DNA of 7,200 nt, from contig JAAUPU010000135.1 of NCBI GenBank assembly GCA_012032975.1, positions 1 to 7,200 of the forward strand, written 5' to 3'. A program made the position numbers and the translations under genes. This document shows positions 1-5,117 of the stretch, piece after piece. Under the pieces are notes generated by a model that saw nothing but the letters and a program-made list of their open reading frames with translations, did no database searches and was not told the origin of the DNA. This stretch comes from Caldilineaceae bacterium (GTDB taxonomy: Bacteria; Chloroflexota; Anaerolineae; Caldilineales; Caldilineaceae). Position 1 is the first letter of the stretch, and each line of letters opens with the position of its first letter.

Positions 1-39
1 CGCATGTTTGTGGACGAGGGCGAAGCGATGCGATGGTTG

Positions 40-64
40 ATTTTAGATTTTAGATTTTGGATTG
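40..64 (+). repeat. 7-bp ATTTTRG tandem repeat within coding sequence
   Basis: Three 7-bp units (ATTTTAG, ATTTTAG, ATTTTGG) at 40-60, followed by ATTG, encode an in-frame LDFRFWI stretch. The reverse complement, CAATCCAAAATCTAAAATC, closely resembles the linker repeat at 190-212, so the two lie as imperfect inverted copies about 120 bp apart. The AAATCTAAAATCCAAAATC type of repeat is, from memory, common in Chloroflexota genomes. Confidence 0.6.
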
Positions 65-181
65 CGCAGCAGCCCGGCGCGGCACAAAATGCACAATTGA
101 CCGCTTATGCTGACAAAATATTGGCGAGTTTTGGCGATGAACCAGCGCAAGTAGAGAAACCGTTGTTGGTCGAGCAGACCA

Positions 182-212
182 AAATCGCCAATCCAAATCG
201 CCAATCCAAATC
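182..212 (+). repeat. 13-bp tandem duplication (2.4 copies) inside the regulator linker
   Basis: The unit AAATCGCCAATCC occurs at 182-194 and 195-207 and is followed by a partial copy AAATC at 208-212. Thirteen is not a multiple of three, so one copy more or less switches the reading frame between truncation and full length. With a single copy the linker and the HTH domain are in the same frame. Confidence 0.9.
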
Positions 213-421
213 TAATTGAGCCGCTCAGCGAGCGTGAGCTTGCCGTGCTGCGCTTGTTCAAGACTGAGCTTTCTGGGCCGGAGATCGCCCGTGAGCTTGT
301 GGTTGCCTTGAGCACGGTCCGCACCCATACCAAGAGCATCTACAGCAAACTTAATGTCAACAGTCGCCGCGAAGCCGTCAATCGGGCAGCAGAGCTGGGT
401 TTGATCTAGCCCGACCAAACT

Positions 422-515
422 TGCCAGGCGTTGAAACGCCCGTCTGCTATGGAAAACCCGTTGAAACGGGTTCTGCTTCAGTGCGCTTTGGCTGGCAGAC
501 GCCGGTTTTAACCGG
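422..515. repeat. cluster of short palindromes (REP-like structured element)
   Basis: Three compact inverted repeats lie in a row: GGCGTTGAAACGCC (427-440), AACCCGTTGAAACGGGTT (455-472) and CCGGTTTTAACCGG (502-515). The first two share the core CGTTGAAACG. Outer complementary segments also exist: GTCTGC 442-447 with GCAGAC 495-500, and TGCCAG 422-427 with CTGGCA 492-497. Together they could fold into a branched structure. It sits just after the regulator stop codon, so it may be a transcript-end structure or a dispersed palindromic repeat. Confidence 0.55.
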
Positions 516-549
516 TGGCTGTGCGCTTCGCCCTGACGTATTCTCTTCG

Positions 550-595
550 CCCTGCCCGCCAGCATCTCATTGCTGGCGGGCAGGGGCTTTTGTTT
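550..595 (+). terminator. strong hairpin with T-rich tail, probable intrinsic terminator
   Basis: CCCTGCCCGCCAGCA (550-564) is perfectly complementary to 571-585, giving a 15-bp GC-rich stem with a 6-base loop. GCTTTTGTTT follows immediately. It would end transcription coming from the regulator about 140 bp upstream. The T tract is short and interrupted, so a dispersed repeat hairpin remains possible. Confidence 0.6.
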
Positions 596-607
596 AATCT
601 GGCATCC

Positions 608-682
608 TCCCCACCTATCCCCACCGCGATCCCCACACAATCCCCACACGATTCCCCACATGTGGGGAAGACGCCTCCCCAC
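608..682. promoter_or_regulatory. helically phased TCCCCAC heptamer array (putative multi-site operator)
   Basis: The heptamer TCCCCAC occurs at 608, 618, 630, 641, 653 and 676, with an inverted copy GTGGGGA at 662-668. Start-to-start distances are 10, 12, 11, 12 and 23 bp, so all direct copies lie near one face of the helix. Copies at 653-668 form the perfect palindrome TCCCCACATGTGGGGA. Seven-base repeats about 4 bp apart are the layout used by PhoB/OmpR-type regulators, though this sequence is not a known box. The array ends about 85 bp before the start codon at 766, where an operator for the 94-aa gene would lie. Function is inferred. Confidence 0.55.
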
Positions 683-765
683 ATTCCTTTGTATATTGAG
701 GCCGCAGCAAAGAACGAAGGCAACAACGGGAGATTCATCCAGAGGAGGAACATGCGAGGCGCAGC

Positions 766-1050
766 ATGAGTGCAACAGACACATCAACTGAGGATTATGA
801 GGAGCCTGAACTTTACGAGATTCGCCTCAAGGGACACCTTGCGGACCGCTGGGCGGCCTGGTTTGAAGGCCTGACCATCACCCTCACAGACAACGGTGAG
901 ACATTGTTAACCGGCCCAGTGATCGATCAGGCCGCCTTGCACGGCTTGCTCAGAAAAGTGCGTGCTCTGGGCATGACATTGCTTGCGGTCACGCACGTTG
1001 AACCCAAACCGGTGAGCGAGTCGGATGATAACGAGGAGACGGATCACTAG
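766..1050 (+). CDS. conserved hypothetical protein, 94 aa
   Basis: An acidic, soluble small protein with no signal peptide or membrane segment. The core YEIRLKGHLADRWAAWFEGL, followed by LTGPVIDQAALHGLLRKVR and a tail rich in Asp and Glu, matches a small-protein family I recall from Chloroflexota and Actinobacteria with no assigned function. The conserved order (a strand, RWAAWFEGL, then a D-Q-A-A-L-H-G-L-L helix) suggests a compact alpha/beta fold. The ATG at 766 is preferred: GAGG lies 6 bases upstream. A stronger AGGAGG (743-748) sits 3 bases before ATG 752, which opens a five-codon reading frame ending in TGA at 767-769 that overlaps this start, so coupled initiation is possible. The membrane-protein gene follows closely, and I recall this pairing elsewhere in the phylum. 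Confidence 0.8.
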   Translation: MSATDTSTEDYEEPELYEIRLKGHLADRWAAWFEGLTITLTDNGETLLTGPVIDQAALHGLLRKVRALGMTLLAVTHVEPKPVSESDDNEETDH

Positions 1051-1059
1051 CGTTCAAAA

Positions 1060-1160
1060 AAGGAGACAAAGCCATGATTTCTACCAAGCAGACCGCAACC
1101 ATTGCAAGCGACAAAGCCATGAACACCAACCGTCCGATCGCAATCGAGGAGAACAAAATG
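1060..1160 (+). promoter_or_regulatory. nested translation starts with a duplicated initiation segment
   Basis: GACAAAGCCATGA occurs twice, at 1065-1077 and 1110-1122, exactly 45 bp (15 codons) apart. Both contained ATGs (1074, 1119) are in frame with the preferred start at 1158. AAGGAG (1060-1065) serves ATG 1074 and GAGGAG (1146-1151) serves ATG 1158. The segment could encode a short leader extension, or be a duplicated relic of the start region. Confidence 0.45.
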
Positions 1161-1849
1161 AAAACAACAACCGCCAATCTCGTCCGTTGGGCAGGGTTAT
1201 CCGCCATGGCGGCAGGGATTATTTTCGCCGGCATTCAGCCGATCCACCCACCGGACGTGCTTGCGTCCGTCAACACCAGCGCATTCATCATCATCACCTC
1301 CTTGAAGACGGTGATGTCCCTCTTTGGCCTGTTCGGCATTGCCGGGCTCTACGCCCGGCAAGTGGAAGAGAGCGGTTGGCTGGGCCTGGCCGGCTATCTC
1401 CTGCTCACCATCTTCTATGCCGTCCAAATGTGCTTTTCATTCATGGAACCATTGGTCTTGCCGCTGTTGACGACCGTGGCACCGACGTTTGTGGAGAGTG
1501 TCATGGGGATGGCAAGTGGGGCCGGTGGCCCGATGAACCTCGGTGCCTTCGCCACGGTCTATGCGCTCGTATCGGTCCTGTATCTGCTCGGCCTTTTGCT
1601 CTTTGGCATTGCGATCTTCCGTGCCCACATTCTGCCGCGCGGGCGGCCGGCCTGCTTGCCCTCTCGGGGCCGTTGGCCATCATCATGGTTGCGCTGCTTC
1701 CGCACCAGTTCGAGCGCTTGGCGGCCATGCCGATGGGGTTCGCGCTGGCCTGGCTGGGCTATGCGCTCTGGTCGGAACGGCGCCAGCCAGCCGCGGAAAG
1801 CGTACCTGGCACGGGCAGCCCCTTGCTCCGCTCAACCGAAGCGGCGTAA
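1158..1849 (+). pseudogene. multi-pass membrane protein of unknown function, one-base frameshift
   Basis: The protein begins MKTTTANLVRWAGLSAMAAG and shows about six hydrophobic segments: residues 8-26, 42-66, 73-95 and 133-156 before the lesion, and two after it (AAGLLALSGPLAIIMVALLP and MGFALAWLGYALW). I recognise it as a Chloroflexota membrane family without assigned function, found beside the 94-aa protein. After HILPR (codon ending 1640) the first frame turns into an Arg/Trp/Ser-rich shadow. The second frame resumes with AAGLLALSG and runs to TAA 1847-1849. One extra base after 1640, for example T giving TGG, would restore HILPRWAAGLLA. The start at 1158 has GAGGAG 6 bases upstream. In-frame ATGs at 1119 and 1074 exist; the latter has AAGGAG 8 bases upstream, but the extension is polar and unlike the family. 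A true null allele and a sequencing error are both possible. Confidence 0.75.
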
Positions 1850-1883
1850 GTTCGCTGGCGACCGCAAGGTGTAGCCAGAGAGA

Positions 1884-1950
1884 GAACACAGAGAAACTAC
1901 ATTTTGTTTTTCTCTGGGTTCTCTGTGAAATCTCGGCGTTCTCTGTGTTC
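1884..1950. repeat. intergenic inverted repeat of TTCTCTG/CAGAGAA type
   Basis: GAACACAGAGAA (1884-1895) is the exact reverse complement of TTCTCTGTGTTC (1939-1950). Two more TTCTCTG copies lie between them, at 1910 and 1919. The 12-bp arms with a 43-base spacer could form a stem-loop. From memory, repeats of this wording are widely scattered between genes in Chloroflexota and some cyanobacteria. It fills most of the gap after the membrane-protein gene. Confidence 0.65.
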
Positions 1951-2067
1951 CCATTTTTGCTCTTTGTACAAACATTTCACCGCTTAGCGCCTAAACAAAA
2001 CACGCACGAATGAAGACCATACCGACTATGCATCAACGACGAGAAACAATTCCGAACACATTTCGGT

Positions 2068-2805
2068 TTGCTCAACCTTGCCCTGTTGTTGGCCGCCACC
2101 GCCGTCATGGCTCTCTTCGTATTTTCGCAGACGAAAGCTACCTCACCGTTGGTTCGATTGGCGATCTTTCGTGAGCCGCGGCTGCGTGCTGGCCTCGCCA
2201 TGAGCGCGCTTGTCTCGACGGTAATGATGGCGACACTGGTGGTCGGGCCGTTCTATCTCGCGCGTACACTTGGGCTCGGCGCGGCGCTGGTTGGCATTGT
2301 CCTGTCGGTTGGTCCGCTGGTTGTTGCGCTAACTGGTGTGCTGGCCGGTCGCATGGTGGATCATTTTGGCAGCGGGCGCGTGACCGCGCTTGGGCTTATC
2401 ACCATGGCGACCGGTTGCTTGCTGCTTGCTCTGCTACCGGCCACGTTCGGCGTCCCCGGCTACATCACGCCGATCGTCGTCATCACGCTCGGCTATGCAT
2501 TGTTCCAGACCGCCAACAACACCGCCGTCATGCAGGATGTGCGCCCGCAACAGCGGGGCGTCATTGCGGGCATGCTCAACCTGTCGCGCAATCTTGGGCT
2601 TATCACCGGGGCCTCTGTGATGGGCGCGCTCTTCGCGCTCGCAGCGGGGACAAGTGACATGGCCCTTGCACATCCCGCGGCTGTTGCCGGCGGGATGCGG
2701 ACAACGTTTGCCGTCGCCGCGACGCTGATCGTCGTCGCGCTGATCTTTGCCATAAAGAGTCAAGCCCGCGCCATGCGTGCAGTGAGTTTGCGTAACCTCC
2801 CCTGA
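2068..2805 (+). pseudogene. MFS transporter (DHA2/14-TMS-like), C-terminal half only
   Basis: About 245 codons are open, starting in mid-protein. A hydrophobic segment (LNLALLLAATAVMALFVF) is followed by the loop ATSPLVRLAIFREPRLRAGL, typical of the second half of drug:H+ antiporters, where 'SPLLDLRLF'-like wording precedes a transmembrane helix. Five or six further helices follow. LAGRMVDHFGSGRV matches the repeated MFS loop motif G-x-x-x-D-x-x-G. NLSRNLGLITGASVMGALFA resembles the conserved late helix. The N-terminal half is missing. In the same frame a stop lies at 2011-2013, there is no convincing ribosome site, and only TTG 2068 is available as a start. Upstream DNA shows no matching remnant in another frame. 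I read this as a 5'-truncated gene, most likely inactive. A very short transporter is unlikely. Confidence 0.8.
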
Positions 2806-2827
2806 ATAGGTTGCGCACGGTGAAACG

Positions 2828-3365
2828 TCAGCCGATACGATGGCCTGAATCGTCGTCATCCTCGTCCAAGGCATAACCCAGTTCTTTGGCGCCGGCATTG
2901 GCGATCCGACTCGCGGCAATGTAACGCTTGGCCGTCGCGGTTGAAGTCCAGCTGCCCATTTCGACCAGGGTTAGCTCGCCGGTGCCGCCACGCCCGTGCG
3001 CCGTTGCCCAGGGCGCAGAACTTGCGCACGCACGACAGACGCCGGTTGACGCTGGCAATGGCAAAGCCCGGCTGCAGCAGCCACGCCTTGAAGCCGGCCA
3101 CCAGGCCAAAGGTCACGCCGCGCCAGCATTCCGCGGCTTGATAAAAATCACCGTCCGCCACGTCAACCCCGGCGCTGACCAGATAATCGACCCACGTGCG
3201 CAAATCTTCCTAATAACTCTTGCGCGTGTTGGCGCTCAGTTCGGCCAACGCGCTTTGAAACGCACCCGCGCTGGCAGCCTGGTTGGCGGCTTGCGCGGCT
3301 TCGGCCAGCGTGTAGCCGCGCACAAGCTCGTTGCTTGCGGTCGTTGTGCTCAGTCCGTTGTTCAT
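2828..3365 (-). pseudogene. tyrosine recombinase (integrase), decayed: nonsense codon plus internal deletion
   Basis: Read from ATG 3365-3363: MNNGLSTTTASNELVRGYTL, an Ala-rich helix, then ELSANTRKSY, a TAG (3212-3210), and EDLRTWVDYLVSAGVDVADG. S-x-N-T-x-K-S-Y-x-x-D-L-x-x-W is the core-binding domain signature of XerC/D-like recombinases. The stop replaces one residue, and CAG to TAG is the simplest cause. This frame continues through FGLVAGFKAWLLQPG and SVNRRLSCVRKFCAL, then becomes nonsense. A second frame, from about 3000 to the TGA 2830-2828, reads ELTLVEMGSWTSTATAKRYI. Its W-x8-Y spacing fits the catalytic C terminus with the nucleophilic Tyr at 2923-2921. The central catalytic region (first Arg, Lys, H-x-x-R) is absent, so only about 178 codons remain of a usual 300-400. 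The remnant converges on the MFS fragment. Confidence 0.8.
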
Positions 3366-3897
3366 GGCGTCCAAGATGTGACAGCTATCGATAAGCTTAA
3401 ATTATCAAAAGCTATTTTAGCCTAAAATATTCACTCGCCAACTTCGTTAGCTAACGGTAAGCGCGCCTTACTTTTCACCCGTTCGATAGGAACAAAGCGC
3501 CATTTACAAACCACAACGCGCGTTTGGCAGCGCTGTATTGAACCGAGGTCGGAAAACCGTTAGTGTCATTAGTTGTTTGCCACCAAGGCCATTGCAAGAA
3601 AATAAGTATCCAAAGGTGACTGTCACTGTCCACCAATGACCGATCGAGAAGCATTCCGCCGGACAGTGACAGTCATCTGCGCCCGATATTTATTTCTTTG
3701 AAACCGCCTAAATGAAACCGCAGTATGGCAGCGACGACGGCAGCCTGTCCAGTAAAGCCGCTATCGATCTGGGCGATATAAACCTTTTTGACGTAACCAC
3801 CACTCTACTTTTGGCTAGTTTTATAGTTTAGATAGAAGGATTATAAAAGCCTCTACGATACTTACATTTAGTTAACATTTTTCATCTACCCAATTTA
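3366..3897. other. AT-rich non-coding stretch
   Basis: No open reading frame with coding character was found in either strand. It contains several small symmetric elements: CGTTAGCTAACG (3445-3456), GTAAG...CTTAC (3457-3471), a direct repeat TGAAACCGC (3699-3707 and 3713-3721), the GCTATCGAT pair (3384-3392 and 3760-3768), and the large inverted repeat listed separately. The base composition is more AT-rich than the flanking genes. No promoter with good -35 and -10 elements could be assigned for the downstream pair. Confidence 0.5.
3614..3678. repeat. 15-bp perfect inverted repeat with 29-base spacer
   Basis: TGACTGTCACTGTCC (3617-3631) is the exact reverse complement of GGACAGTGACAGTCA (3661-3675). 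Allowing one G-T pair, the stem extends to 18 pairs (3614-3678). The arms carry the internally symmetric TGACTGTCA/TGACAGTCA. It could be the ends of a miniature element, a stable RNA hairpin, or a binding site. There is no T tract on either side, so it is not a simple terminator. Confidence 0.7.
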
Positions 3898-3916
3898 CCT
3901 TAATTTAAGGAAAGGA
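3898..3916 (+). promoter_or_regulatory. palindrome overlapping the ribosome-binding region of the 57-aa gene
   Basis: CCTTAATTTAAGG (3898-3910) is a perfect 6-1-6 palindrome directly followed by AAAGGA (3911-3916), which lies 8 bases before the GTG start at 3925. The right arm itself contains AAGG. It may be an operator half-overlapping the transcript start, or a small hairpin next to the ribosome site. Confidence 0.4.
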
Positions 3917-3924
3917 TGTAGGAA

Positions 3925-4098
3925 GTGAGTAACTGGAAAGATCAAGCAGAAGAAGAACGACGAAAGCGCGAAGAACAGAAGAAACATGCGGATGTTTCGA
4001 ACCTCTTGCTGTGGATGCCTATCTACAACAAGGATGGAAATCCGATAGAGGCGCCAAAGGCGGGAGAAAGTGCGGGAGGTAAATCTCCGAAACGGTGA
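3925..4098 (+). CDS. small charged hypothetical protein, 57 aa
   Basis: From GTG 3925 (AAAGGA 8 bases upstream) the frame runs to TGA 4096-4098. The N-terminal half (residues 1-22) is a strongly charged, probably helical segment (SNWKDQAEEERRKREEQKKH) like a short coiled coil. The middle reads ADVSNLLLWMPIYNKDGNPI and the tail is Gly/Ser/Lys-rich (EAPKAGESAGGKSPKR). There is no membrane segment or signal peptide. An ATG at 3916 is in frame but followed at once by a stop, so GTG is the only sensible start. The response-regulator gene begins 18 bases downstream, so the two are probably one transcript. I do not recognise the family. A small partner or adaptor of the receiver protein is only a guess from context. 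Confidence 0.6.
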   Translation: MSNWKDQAEEERRKREEQKKHADVSNLLLWMPIYNKDGNPIEAPKAGESAGGKSPKR

Positions 4099-4116
4099 AA
4101 TAAACGAACATAGATC

Positions 4117-4566
4117 ATGACAAGTAGCTTATTGGTCGTAGATGACGACGAATTGGTGTTGGCATCCTTAACGGCGTATCTGCAATTCTCGGGGTATGTA
4201 GTGTACCCTGCTTCCAATAGCAGCGAAGCGCTGCGACTAGCGAACTATGTTCTGATTGATCTGGTCGTATCTGATCTCAGGCCGATGGGCATAGATGGCT
4301 ACACTTTGTGTCGAGAGCTCTACAGGCTGCATCACATTCCCGCCTTATTGATGAGTGGCTTTTATGAGAATTATGAGTTCAAAAAAGCTGCGTGGGACAT
4401 ATGTGACTTTATTCGCAAACCATTTCTTCCGAACGAGTTAGAGAACAGAATCCGTACGCTGTTGATTCGAGTTACCGCCTCTCCTACGGGAAGCGCGTTT
4501 ACCGGCACTTATACTAATGCATCATCCAACCTTGATTGTCGGGTTATCTCTTATCACCTGCCCTGA
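4117..4566 (+). CDS. single-domain response regulator (receiver domain protein), 149 aa
   Basis: A cytoplasmic CheY-like receiver. The acidic pocket is D9-D10-D11 (LLVVDDDELV). The phospho-acceptor is D53 in DLVVSDLRPMGIDGY, the Ser/Thr switch position is S80 (ALLMSGF), and the conserved Lys-Pro is K101-P102 (DFIRKPF). Receiver residues end near 118. The last 30 or so (TASPTGSAFTGTYTNASSNL...) form a low-complexity tail without an output domain, so it probably acts through protein contacts or as a phosphate relay. No histidine kinase is in the window. The codons are more AT-rich than those of the flanking genes, as expected for the surrounding insert. The gene follows the 57-aa gene by 18 bases; no strong ribosome site is visible before ATG 4117. 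Confidence 0.88.
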   Translation: MTSSLLVVDDDELVLASLTAYLQFSGYVVYPASNSSEALRLANYVLIDLVVSDLRPMGIDGYTLCRELYRLHHIPALLMSGFYENYEFKKAAWDICDFIRKPFLPNELENRIRTLLIRVTASPTGSAFTGTYTNASSNLDCRVISYHLP

Positions 4567-4759
4567 ATTTTTAGCGTGGATGACGCGCTATCCTGCGGTT
4601 GCATTGAAACCAGCTCTCTTCCAGCCATGTCCAGCCCACTAAAGAGATGGTTTCATTCAGAGCTTATAGGCAACGCAAATAGAAATGGCACTATTAGCCG
4701 GATCGGCACGGAGAATTTCCGGACAGCACCTGGTATCAGTAGTCTGCAAGCCTGTCGAG
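4567..4759. other. intergenic stretch with no recognisable feature
   Basis: Between the receiver gene and the tandem repeat nothing convincing was seen. A 62-codon frame from GTG 4576 has no ribosome site, no family resemblance and no clear domain, so it is not annotated as a gene. Confidence 0.5.
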
Positions 4760-4762
4760 GTT

Positions 4763-4905
4763 GACTCACGACTTTGAACTCACAACTGCGGACTACTGTG
4801 AATAGGAGGTTGACTCACGACTTTAGACTCACGACTTTAGACTCACGACTTTAGACTCACGACTTTAGACTCACGACTTTAGACTCACGACTTTGGACTA
4901 CTGGC
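4763..4905. repeat. 14-bp tandem repeat array, GACTCACGACTTTA
   Basis: Six head-to-tail copies run from 4812 to 4895; five are identical and the sixth ends in G. A separate short block at 4763-4790 holds one copy plus one degenerate copy. Both blocks start with GAGGTTGACTCACGACTTT and end with GGACTACTG, so they look like two versions of one locus with different copy number. The unit is not a multiple of three and the region is non-coding. From memory, arrays of this vocabulary occur between genes in Anaerolineae. Confidence 0.9.
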
Positions 4906-4946
4906 ATAGTCGGATAACAGTCCCCCCACTGCGCATGAAAAAAAAA

Positions 4947-4989
4947 TTCATCCTGGCTTCATGTCAGCTTCAGGTTCATCTGTTATGCT
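4947..4989 (+). promoter_or_regulatory. extended -10 promoter with 11-bp direct repeats (PhoB/OmpR-type operator)
   Basis: TTCAT/TTCAG pentamers at 4947, 4958 and 4969 are exactly 11 bp apart, with a fourth TTCAT at 4975. TGTTATGCT (4981-4989) matches an extended -10 (TG-N-TATGCT). No consensus -35 is present; the repeats occupy that position, as in activator-dependent Pho-box promoters. The sequence resembles the TTCAT/TTCACC wording of PhoP boxes. It reads towards the structured leader and the 31-aa gene. The assignment is by pattern only. Confidence 0.5.
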
Positions 4990-4999
4990 CTGTGCAGCT

Positions 5000-5097
5000 T
5001 GACAGAAAGGGCCGCAGGTAAAGGCAATGCTTTTTTGTCAGGGTACCGGTGGGTAAGTCTACAGAGCAACTGCTAGTTTGCAGTAGGCTTTCCCTGA
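5000..5097 (+). ncRNA. structured 5' leader with two overlapping stems (candidate regulatory RNA)
   Basis: TGACAGAAA (5000-5008) pairs with TTTTTGTCA (5032-5040) over 9 positions with one G-U. TCAGGG (5038-5043) pairs with CCCTGA (5092-5097) and encloses a smaller hairpin ACTGC/GCAGT (5069-5073 with 5080-5084). The two large stems share bases 5038-5040, so they compete or must shorten. The second arm ends 10 bases before the ribosome site of the 31-aa gene. It does not match any riboswitch consensus I could compare by eye. Confidence 0.35.
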
Positions 5098-5117
5098 TCA
5101 AATATTAGGAGATAAGC

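Larger units (their letters stand above)
1..409 (+). pseudogene. LuxR-family (MalT-like) transcriptional regulator, C-terminal end, frameshifted
   Basis: This is the 3' end of a large LuxR-type activator whose N-terminal ATPase and most of its TPR-like region lie outside the window. The first part (frame 1, to the TGA at 217-219) reads RMFVDEGEAMRWLI, the motif that closes the repeat domain in these proteins. Frame 2 from about 215 reads IEPLSERELAVLRLF and then a complete LuxR helix-turn-helix (GPEIARELVVALSTVRTHTKSIY) ending in ELGLI at the TAG 407-409. In the family both parts are one polypeptide. The frame change falls exactly at a 13-bp tandem duplication (182-207). Removing one copy gives a continuous QTKIANPNLIEPLSEREL. 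As it stands the protein would end before its DNA-binding domain. An assembly error in the repeat is the main alternative. Confidence 0.85.

Noticed and set aside
427..472. Two GTTGAAACG motifs 30 bp apart, resembling the 3' end of CRISPR repeats
   Set aside because: Only two short copies, each part of a different palindrome; no conserved repeat length, spacers or cas genes.
212..787. 191-codon minus-strand frame across the regulator end and the intergenic region
   Set aside because: It runs antisense to the HTH domain and through the palindromes and heptamer array; composition is not protein-like.
1025..1640. Frame 2 open reading frame before the membrane-protein lesion
   Set aside because: The first 200 codons are His/Arg/Gln-rich shadow sequence; only the part after 1640 belongs to the real protein.
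2434..2919. 161-codon minus-strand frame antisense to the transporter fragment
   Set aside because: Shadow of the MFS coding strand; rich in Arg, Asp and His without domain features.
3379..3398. GACAGCT followed by ATCGATAAGCTT, similar to the start of pBR322-type vectors
   Set aside because: The match is short, has a gap and ends on both sides in sequence unlike the vector; vector contamination is not supported.
3788..3827. TTGACG and TATAGT as a promoter for the 57-aa/receiver pair
   Set aside because: Spacing is 28 bases, too long for a sigma-70 promoter; no better pair was found.
4576..4764. 62-codon plus-strand reading frame
   Set aside because: No ribosome site, no family resemblance, runs into the tandem repeat.
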